Origin: an uncultured Prevotella sp.
GTDB taxonomy: Bacteria > Bacteroidota > Bacteroidia > Bacteroidales > Bacteroidaceae
Assembly: GCA_947164965.1 (NCBI GenBank)
Contig: CAMUYR010000001.1
Location: 186,001-250,000 of the forward strand
Direction: 5' to 3'
DNA length: 64,000 nucleotides
Position 1 is the first letter of the stretch. Every line of letters begins with the position of its first letter. Both the position numbers and the translations under genes were made by a program. The notes under the pieces were generated by a model. That model saw only the letters and a list, made by a program, of their open reading frames with translations, made no database searches and was not told the origin of the DNA. This document shows, piece by piece, positions 55,494 to 62,218 of the stretch.

Positions 55494-55524
55494 CAAAATT
55501 ATGAAGTATTTCAGCAGGTTCCAA
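55494..55524 (-). promoter_or_regulatory. Promoter of the 542-residue lipoprotein
   Basis: On the minus strand a -33 TTGG (TTG at 55522-55524) and a -7 TAATTTTG (55494-55501) are 20 bp apart. The leader is about 100 nt. Confidence 0.75.
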
Positions 55525-55572
55525 TTTTTTTGCTTGATTTCGCTTGAGTTACAAGCGGCGGAGGTCGACATT

Positions 55573-55609
55573 TGCGACAAAAAGCCGGAAACATGACATA
55601 GCTGTCGCA
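55573..55609. promoter_or_regulatory. Candidate operator TGCGACA-N23-TGTCGCA upstream of the lipoprotein
   Basis: Arms TGCGACA (55573-55579) and TGTCGCA (55603-55609) span 37 bp, 48 bp upstream of the -33 box, the same geometry as at 53392. Counting one flanking base, the two sites match at 32 of 38 positions. Confidence 0.7.
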
Positions 55610-55617
55610 TAGCCATG

Positions 55618-55680
55618 AGTTTACCGGCACTAAACTGGCAGTTTACCGTAACTAAACTCCCGGTTTACTTACGGTAAACT
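55618..55680. repeat. Three phased palindromes AGTTTA-N7-TAAACT
   Basis: 19-bp dyads at 55618-55636, 55640-55658 and 55662-55680, each separated by 3 bp (22-bp period, about two helical turns). The third copy starts GGTTTA and has a reversed centre, so copies two and three also form a 12-bp inverted repeat (55640-55651 with 55669-55680). It lies between the divergent lipoprotein and GH3 genes. Confidence 0.85.
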
Positions 55681-55853
55681 CAGAGAGGGATACGTTCGTG
55701 CATTTCCAAGCAAGCTGTATGAAGCAATTAAGCACCTAGGGTGTCTATATAATATCCACTTAATAATTAGTCGTGTTTTTGTGTAACACGCTCTATTTCA
55801 GACTGTTACATTTCTGACCGCTTCGTCATTATCCACTTCTTCATCTTATTGAC

Positions 55854-55884
55854 TTGACTATGATAGAATTATATTGTAATTTTG
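55854..55884 (+). promoter_or_regulatory. Promoter of the GH3 gene
   Basis: A -33 TTG (55854-55856) and a -7 TAATTTTG (55877-55884) are 20 bp apart; the ATG lies 28 nt downstream. Confidence 0.75.
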
Positions 55885-55912
55885 CAATCAGAAACTTTAA
55901 AACCCAAGAAGG

Positions 55913-58171
55913 ATGAAAAAACTGACTATTGCACTACTATCGCTGATGCTGGCATTGACAATGCAAGCACAAACATTACCTGTCTACCTCGATGAAAGTA
56001 AACCTCTCGAGCAACGCATTGACGATGCTCTTGCACGCATGACGCTCGACGAGAAGATTGCCGTCATTCATGCACAGTCTAAATTCTCGAGTCCTGGCGT
56101 GAAGCGTCTGGGATTTCCAGATCTGTGGACGGACGACGGTCCTCATGGTGTTCGCCCTGATGTGCTGTGGGATGAATGGGAACAGGCTGGACAGACCAAT
56201 GATTCGTGTGTGGCCTTCCCTGCCCTTACCTGTCTGGCAGCTACTTGGAATCCATCGCTGGCTCGTCTCTATGGCGAGAGCTTAGCTGAAGAGGCACTAT
56301 ATAGAAATAAGAGTGTAATGCTGGGACCTGGCGTCAATATCTACCGCACACCTCTCGGAGGCCGCAACTTCGAATATATGGGCGAAGACCCTTGGCTCGC
56401 CTCGCGCATGGTAGTACCTTATATACAAGGATTACAGTCGAAGGGAGTAGCTGCTTGCGTAAAACATTATGCACTTAACAATGACGAGGAGTATCGCCAT
56501 CAGGTTAACGTCATCGTCAGCGACCGTGCCTTGCATGAAATATATCTTCCTGCCTTCCGTGCTGCCGTACAGGAGGCCGGTGCTTGGAGCATCATGGGTG
56601 CTTACAACCTCTATAAGAACCAACACAATTGTCACAATGATATTATGCTCAATAAAATCCTGAAAAAGGATTGGGGCTTCGATGGCGTTGTCGTCTCCGA
56701 CTGGGGTGGATGCCACAATACCGACGAGGCAATACGCAACGGTCTTGACCTAGAGTTCGGCTCTTGGACAGATGGACTCACTATGGGTAAGACCAATGCC
56801 TATGATGCCTATTACTTGGCTGCTGCCTATAAGGAGAGAATCCTTCAAGGTAAGTATTCGACAAAAGAGCTCGATGAGAAAGTGCGTCGAGTGCTCCGAC
56901 TGTTCTTCCGCACTACTATGAATCGTCAGAAGCCTCACGGTTTCCTCTGTTCAGAGAGTCACTATGATGCAGCCCTGAAGATAGCTCAAGAGGGTATTGT
57001 GCTCCTGAAGAATGACCTGATGAAGAAAGAAAAGGCACCACTGCTGCCAATAAACCTGCAAAAGACACAGCGCATTCTTGTTGTAGGCGAGAATGCCATC
57101 AAGATGATGACGGTTGGTGGCGGTTCATCGTCGCTGAAAGTTCAGCATGAAATCCTTCCTCTCGACGGCATCCGCCAATACTTGTCTGCAAACCATCCGC
57201 AGGTTTCTGTCGACTATGCTCGTGGCTATGTAGGTGATACGATTCAAAGCTACAACGGCGTTACGGTAGGACGTTCGCTCTACGAAACCCGTTCGCAGGC
57301 TGAGCTGACAGTAGAAGCTGTAGAGAAAGCTCGTCAGGCAGATGTCGTCATCTTTATAGGCGGCCTCAACAAGAGCGACCATCAAGACTGCGAAGGGCAC
57401 GACCGCCTGTCATACGGCTTGCCTTATGCCCAGAACGATGTAATAGAGGCTATCTTGAAAGTCAATCCTCGCTTGGTATACGTCAACATCTCTGGTAATG
57501 GTGCCGAACTGCCTTGGATTCAACGAGTTCCTGCTGTGGTACAAGCATGGTTTATTGGCTCAGAAGCAGGCAAGGCTATTGCCTCAGTACTGATGGGTGA
57601 TGTCAATCCCTCGGGTAAACTGCCATTCACGTGGTATTCTTCGCTTCAACAGTGTGGTGCCCATGCCCTGAAAGCCTATCCTGGTCAATGGCGTGCAGAT
57701 CATCAGATTATCGACGAGGAATATAAGGAGGATATCTTTGTAGGCTATCGCTGGACCGATCGTCTGAAGAAGGAGAAACCCCTTTTCCCCTTCGGACACG
57801 GATTGAGTTACACGACATTTAAAATAGGAAAGGTAACTGCAGATAAGCAGATCATGTCGCAGAACGATAAGTTGATTCTCAGAGTTAACGTCACCAATAC
57901 TGGCCGCTTGGCTGGTGCAGAAACTGTTCAATGTTACATTGCCGACAAGGAGTGTTCTGTTGAACGTCCCGTCAAGGAGCTTAAAGCCTTCCAAAAAGTC
58001 TGGCTACAACCAGGCGAGACACGCGAAGTTCAACTCACTATCGATCGCCGTTCACTCAGTTTTTATGATAGTGCACAAGGCCAGTGGGTTGCCGAACCAG
58101 GACAGTTTGAGGCACTAATTGGTACCTCGGCAGGAAATATTATAAGTAGTTGTACGTTTATGTTGAAATAA
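55913..58171 (+). CDS. GH3 family beta-glucosidase-type enzyme
   Basis: 752-residue exported enzyme (signal peptide ending TMQAQ). Catalytic domain blocks are 'DLWTDDGPHGVRPD', 'GPGVNIYRTPLGGRNFEYMGEDP', 'CVKHYALNN' and 'VVVSDWGGCHN' with nucleophile Asp about 263. Then come the second domain ('VQAWFIGSEAGKAIASVLMGDVNPSGKLPFTW') and a C-terminal FN3-like domain ('VNVTNTGRLAGAETVQCYI'). It probably releases glucose from beta-gluco-oligosaccharides made by GH16 and GH5, some 4.5 kb away. It is monocistronic, with its own promoter and a strong terminator. Confidence 0.92.
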   Translation: MKKLTIALLSLMLALTMQAQTLPVYLDESKPLEQRIDDALARMTLDEKIAVIHAQSKFSSPGVKRLGFPDLWTDDGPHGVRPDVLWDEWEQAGQTNDSCVAFPALTCLAATWNPSLARLYGESLAEEALYRNKSVMLGPGVNIYRTPLGGRNFEYMGEDPWLASRMVVPYIQGLQSKGVAACVKHYALNNDEEYRHQVNVIVSDRALHEIYLPAFRAAVQEAGAWSIMGAYNLYKNQHNCHNDIMLNKILKKDWGFDGVVVSDWGGCHNTDEAIRNGLDLEFGSWTDGLTMGKTNAYDAYYLAAAYKERILQGKYSTKELDEKVRRVLRLFFRTTMNRQKPHGFLCSESHYDAALKIAQEGIVLLKNDLMKKEKAPLLPINLQKTQRILVVGENAIKMMTVGGGSSSLKVQHEILPLDGIRQYLSANHPQVSVDYARGYVGDTIQSYNGVTVGRSLYETRSQAELTVEAVEKARQADVVIFIGGLNKSDHQDCEGHDRLSYGLPYAQNDVIEAILKVNPRLVYVNISGNGAELPWIQRVPAVVQAWFIGSEAGKAIASVLMGDVNPSGKLPFTWYSSLQQCGAHALKAYPGQWRADHQIIDEEYKEDIFVGYRWTDRLKKEKPLFPFGHGLSYTTFKIGKVTADKQIMSQNDKLILRVNVTNTGRLAGAETVQCYIADKECSVERPVKELKAFQKVWLQPGETREVQLTIDRRSLSFYDSAQGQWVAEPGQFEALIGTSAGNIISSCTFMLK

Positions 58172-58214
58172 ATTAATGTTTTGAGAGACACACATACATT
58201 TAGTTAGTAGTTAG

Positions 58215-58254
58215 GAAGAGCCGACGCTGTGGAAGCGTCGGCTCTTCGTTTTTT
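58215..58254 (+). terminator. Strong intrinsic terminator after GH3
   Basis: A perfect 14-bp GC-rich stem (58215-58228 with 58234-58247, 5-nt loop) is followed by G and six Ts. Confidence 0.92.
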
Positions 58255-58274
58255 AAATCTTTTTCCTATTTTCC

Positions 58275-58305
58275 TTTGGTGATAACGAAAAAGTTTGTAT
58301 CTTTG
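58275..58305 (+). promoter_or_regulatory. Promoter of the DUF6377 regulator
   Basis: A -33 TTTG (58275-58278) and a -7 TATCTTTG (58298-58305) are 19 bp apart. The ATG at 58315 is 9 nt after the box, so the leader is only a few nucleotides. This rules out the upstream in-frame ATG at 58276. Confidence 0.75.
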
Positions 58306-58314
58306 CAAACAAGA

Positions 58315-60006
58315 ATGAACAAAGCACTACTAACTATCTGTCTGTTGGTCCTTAGCTCCGTTACATGTTTGGCTGCTAAGGATAATGATTATCACGATAT
58401 CGACGAGGCTATCGCCCATTCCGCCGATTACGTGGCACAACACGAGTTGAAGATTACCGCTGCTCGTCAGGCCTTGCGTATGGACCTCACTAACGAGGGT
58501 CAGTTTCAGGCCAACTATCGGCTATACGAACTATATAAACCCTTTGTCAGCGACTCAGCCATCTATTTCCTAAAGGCTTGCATCCAAATAGCCGACCAAC
58601 ACAACTGGACCAACGAAGGAGCCCGCTGCCGTTCGCTATTAGCCATTCGCTGTGCCAATATCGGCATGTACGACGAAGCACTCTTTGTGCTTGACTCCAT
58701 CATGGTCCAAAGCATTACCGATTCTCTAGCATTGGGAACCTATTACGAAGCATACAACAACGTATATAGTGAATTGCAATATTACACTCGCCTACCAGAA
58801 ATGCAGACACGCTATTTGGCTAAAGCACTTCATTACGAGACGCTTATGCTACGCTATCTACCCCCTACCAGCGAAAGCTGTTTTCTGCGTCGCGAATTAC
58901 ATGCACAAGGAGAAGGCGATCTGAAGACATCTATGGCGATTAATGACGAGTGGCTTAAGAGTGTGGAACCGGGCTCTCATCCGTATGCTATGGTGGCCCT
59001 CTACCGCTATATTGAATATAAGATGCAACGCGATACCGTACAGATGATGCATTGGCTGAAAGAATCAGTATTGTCGGATATCCGCAATGCAGCGATGGAT
59101 CAGGGCTCTATGTGGGAACTGGCTAATGAGCTGATGCTCAGCGGTGATGTTGACCGTGCATCGCACTATATCAGCTTCACTAGTGATTGTGCTAACCGTT
59201 ATGGTTCGCGTCAGCGCAACTGGCAGATTTCTCCCCTTCTCACGCATATTGCAAAAGAATATAAGAGTCAGAGTCAACGCACTACCCATCAACTTTATGT
59301 TACAATCGCACTCATCAGCATTCTCGCTCTCCTTATTTTGGCTGGATTACTGTTCCTGCATCGTCGTAATCGCCAGCTCAATACGGCACGTAGCGCACTC
59401 AAGACCTCTAATGATGAACTTGCCACAGCCAACCGACAGCTAGCTACACAGACAGAAGAACTCTCTGCATTGAATTCGCAATTATCTGTAGTTAACACCA
59501 AACTATCTACACTCAATTCCCAACTTTCAGAAAGCAATCAGGTCAAGGAAGAATATATTGGCCGATTCATGAGTCTTTGCTCGCAATATATTGATAAAAT
59601 TGACAATTATCGCAAGATGGTCAATAAGAAAATGAAGAACAAAGAGCTTGACGAGCTGTTCCAATTGTCAAAATCAACGGAGCTGAAGGAACGAGAGCTG
59701 GAAGAACTCTACGAGAACTTTGATACAGTCTTCCTGCACCTTTTCCCTAATTTTGTCGAGGATTTCAATGCGCTGCTGCAACCAGAAGCTCGAGTGCAAC
59801 CCAAAGAAGAAAATCGCTTGACCACAGAAATCCGCATCTTTGCACTCATCCGTCTGGGCATTGAGGACTCCTCTAAAATTGCCGAGTTCCTCCACTATTC
59901 CGTCAACACGATTTACAACTATCGTGCTCGAATCAAGAACGGTGCCCTTGACCATCGTGAGCAGTTCGAGCAGAATGTCAAGCGATTGGGGTTGATTACC
60001 AGATAA
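58315..60006 (+). CDS. DUF6377 membrane-bound transcriptional regulator
   Basis: 563 residues from the ATG at 58315, chosen because the promoter overlaps the longer frame. A signal peptide (ending CLAA) is followed by a helical TPR-like periplasmic domain (about 25-325), one transmembrane helix (about 330-352, 'VTIALISILALLILAGLLFL'), and a cytoplasmic coiled coil (about 360-430) with repeated 'LNSQLS' heptads. The C-terminal part ('LTTEIRIFALIRLGIEDSSKIAEFLHYSVNTIYNYRARIKNGA', in two helices) looks like a LuxR-type HTH. This layout matches DUF6377 proteins, which are often placed beside Bacteroidota PULs. It probably senses a periplasmic signal and controls GH3 or the GH43 cluster. Confidence 0.82.
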   Translation: MNKALLTICLLVLSSVTCLAAKDNDYHDIDEAIAHSADYVAQHELKITAARQALRMDLTNEGQFQANYRLYELYKPFVSDSAIYFLKACIQIADQHNWTNEGARCRSLLAIRCANIGMYDEALFVLDSIMVQSITDSLALGTYYEAYNNVYSELQYYTRLPEMQTRYLAKALHYETLMLRYLPPTSESCFLRRELHAQGEGDLKTSMAINDEWLKSVEPGSHPYAMVALYRYIEYKMQRDTVQMMHWLKESVLSDIRNAAMDQGSMWELANELMLSGDVDRASHYISFTSDCANRYGSRQRNWQISPLLTHIAKEYKSQSQRTTHQLYVTIALISILALLILAGLLFLHRRNRQLNTARSALKTSNDELATANRQLATQTEELSALNSQLSVVNTKLSTLNSQLSESNQVKEEYIGRFMSLCSQYIDKIDNYRKMVNKKMKNKELDELFQLSKSTELKERELEELYENFDTVFLHLFPNFVEDFNALLQPEARVQPKEENRLTTEIRIFALIRLGIEDSSKIAEFLHYSVNTIYNYRARIKNGALDHREQFEQNVKRLGLITR

Positions 60007-60028
60007 CCGAAAAACAGCAAAACCCAAT

Positions 60029-60065
60029 AAAAAGGAAAAACTCGCGAGCTTCACAGCTGGCGAGT
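60029..60065 (-). terminator. Intrinsic terminator of the GH43 gene
   Basis: On the minus strand a 10-bp stem with one mismatch (60041-60050 with 60055-60064) and a 4-nt loop is followed by TTTTTCCTTTTT. It lies about 80 nt after the GH43 stop at 60145. Confidence 0.65.
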
Positions 60066-60144
60066 CCTGACTAACTATAATTATAAAAAATGGTATGTAA
60101 TTAATGATTAAATGAATATGTGATTAACTACTAACTCTCAATGT

Positions 60145-62196
60145 TTAATTAATTAAGAACACCTTTTCCTTGCCCCTGTAGGTAGCTTTCACTGTAGCGC
60201 GGCCGCCTACTACAGGACTGATTTCAAACTCTACTGCCTTAGGGGCCTTCTCACAGATAGCCTGCAACTTAGTACCTGCCTTCAACGGAGCATAGAGCTG
60301 ATAGTGGTTACACTCGGTATAACCGTTGGCATTGGTAGACATAATGGGCTGAGCAGGGATGTTCAGCTTCTTATCATCGGCAGTAATCGTAATCTCAGGC
60401 ACAATAGCGGGCTGACCGCCAAAACCATCCTTGGCAAATCCGATACCATGCAGGTCGAACAGACCCTGCGGTCGCTGGGGCTGCTGGGGACGGCGTCCCC
60501 ATGGTCCCTGTGGCTGTTCGGGCTGCTTAACTTCTGGACCTTCTACGACAAGGTAAAGAGCATGCTTGCCGGTTAAACCTTCAAGGGCTGGAGCAGACTT
60601 GGATATTGTATATGCAAACTTAGCAGCATCATTAGGAACAACGAAGGTTGCAACCTCTTCACCCTTCCAAGGATTGTCGAGTTTGACATGAATGGTAAAT
60701 GCCCCCTTGCCGCTTGGTGTCAGGTTGATGTTAAGTTTAACATTGTCACCTTTCTTGATACCCTCGAAGGCCTTCACACCCTTGGTGTCCTGAGCCAGAC
60801 CGCCAAAACCAAAATACTTGAAGCCGATGATACCACCATTCTGAATGCCTGCCAAATCCATCGAATTGTTCCAAACATCATGATTGTCTTGCATCCAGTT
60901 GTTACTGTTAGGACCATACATAAAGCAAGCTAAGCCTGCACTATAATAATTATAAGGTGGCAGTCCAAAGATCTGGAAGCCTTCGCTGGTTACCTCGGCA
61001 CCTGTGTATTCGTTGCCGTTACTTGCTTTAGCTGTCCAAACATTATTCTCCGTATAGGGGTCATAGGCCGTTATTTTAACTACGCCACCTTTAGCGACAG
61101 GCTTTTTGTCCCAAGTAATCTTGACTGGAGCCACCATAGCCTGACGTGCATTACCGAAACCACGAGGAGGACGATGATAGAACACATACCATTGTCCATT
61201 GATCTCCTGCAGCGAACCGTGGGTGTTATGCGCAGCATTGGTTGTTATCAACTTAGAACCGTCCTCATTAAGCACTACACCACGTGAGTCAACCAGCACA
61301 CCACCAGAGCGCCAAGGACCAAGAGGTGAGTCACCAAAGGCATAGCGAAGAGCAGAGTTGGTATTGCCCAAACCGTATTCCTTACCACTATATCCTGAAA
61401 AGACCATGACATACTTATTGCCCACCTGACGGATAGAGGATGCCTCAAAGAAATTAAAGTCCAGTGGATTCTGGCCTTTATAGAGCGCCTTATACTCACT
61501 ACCTGGTTTATCCAAAAGACGACCATCATGACTACTGGCGGGAATAAAAGGATCGATAAGCTCTGTACCATCACGTTTTGAATACATGGTATTCTGATCT
61601 AATTCGCAAGCAGTAGAATGCTGAAAGCCATAGAACACATAAGCACGAAAACCTTTAGCAAAATCTTTGTCTTTCTTATTGGTGACAGATTCGATGAATA
61701 CAGAAGGATCGAAATCGATAAGTGAACCTGGTAGACATTGCGTACCATCTTCTGTCAAATTGACGGGTACGAAGGGACCGTTAGGACGGTCGCTCTTACA
61801 AACCATGGGTACTCGACGCCATCCACGAGAATGAGGATAAAGCCAATAGGTTTTCTTGCCTGTTGCCTTATCGATAGTTTCTACAAGATCTGGAGCAAAC
61901 ATAGTGTCCCATTGTCCATTGACAAACCACGTGAAAATTGGACCCTCATCGCGCCATTGTGACAAGTCCTCGACAGGAGCAGACCACATACGGATATCTG
62001 GTCCACAGTAAGCGGTATAAGTTACATCGTGCGAGCCGATGATATAGGCACGCAACTTGCCTGGATTGTCTGGATCTTCAAACACGCGTGGTTCACCATC
62101 GGGCAAGTGTTCCCATAAGGGCAGGTAGGGATTCTGAGCTTTGACAACAACTGCCGTCACTAGTGTCAGAAAGAATAGGAATGCTTTTCTTAACAT
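60145..62196 (-). CDS. GH43 family glycosidase with C-terminal CBM6-like domain
   Basis: 683 residues from the ATG at 62196, giving a signal peptide ending VVKAQ; the frame opens at 62271 but would overlap the upstream GH3. The five-bladed propeller domain (about 20-330) shows 'GEPRVFEDPDNPGKLRAYIIGSHD', 'WDTMFAPDLVE', 'GSLIDFDPSVFIES' and 'FFEASSIRQVGNKYVMVFSGY'. It is typical of arabinofuranosidase, xylosidase or galactosidase members. Residues about 370-600 include a CBM6-like sandwich interrupted near 553-580 by a Pro/Gln-rich stretch ('QPEQPQGPWGRRPQQPQRPQ'). Its product probably works with the GH3 22 bp upstream. Substrate not certain. Confidence 0.85.
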   Translation of the reverse strand: MLRKAFLFFLTLVTAVVVKAQNPYLPLWEHLPDGEPRVFEDPDNPGKLRAYIIGSHDVTYTAYCGPDIRMWSAPVEDLSQWRDEGPIFTWFVNGQWDTMFAPDLVETIDKATGKKTYWLYPHSRGWRRVPMVCKSDRPNGPFVPVNLTEDGTQCLPGSLIDFDPSVFIESVTNKKDKDFAKGFRAYVFYGFQHSTACELDQNTMYSKRDGTELIDPFIPASSHDGRLLDKPGSEYKALYKGQNPLDFNFFEASSIRQVGNKYVMVFSGYSGKEYGLGNTNSALRYAFGDSPLGPWRSGGVLVDSRGVVLNEDGSKLITTNAAHNTHGSLQEINGQWYVFYHRPPRGFGNARQAMVAPVKITWDKKPVAKGGVVKITAYDPYTENNVWTAKASNGNEYTGAEVTSEGFQIFGLPPYNYYSAGLACFMYGPNSNNWMQDNHDVWNNSMDLAGIQNGGIIGFKYFGFGGLAQDTKGVKAFEGIKKGDNVKLNINLTPSGKGAFTIHVKLDNPWKGEEVATFVVPNDAAKFAYTISKSAPALEGLTGKHALYLVVEGPEVKQPEQPQGPWGRRPQQPQRPQGLFDLHGIGFAKDGFGGQPAIVPEITITADDKKLNIPAQPIMSTNANGYTECNHYQLYAPLKAGTKLQAICEKAPKAVEFEISPVVGGRATVKATYRGKEKVFLIN

Positions 62197-62218
62197 GTTT
62201 ATTGTTAGTTGAAGTTGA

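Larger units (their letters stand above)
55392..55912. other. Divergent 521-bp intergenic region
   Basis: Holds, from left to right: the long leader and promoter of the lipoprotein, the TGCGACA site, the three AGTTTA palindromes, an AT-rich part without visible features (about 55690-55850), and the GH3 promoter. No open frame here has coding features. Confidence 0.7.
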
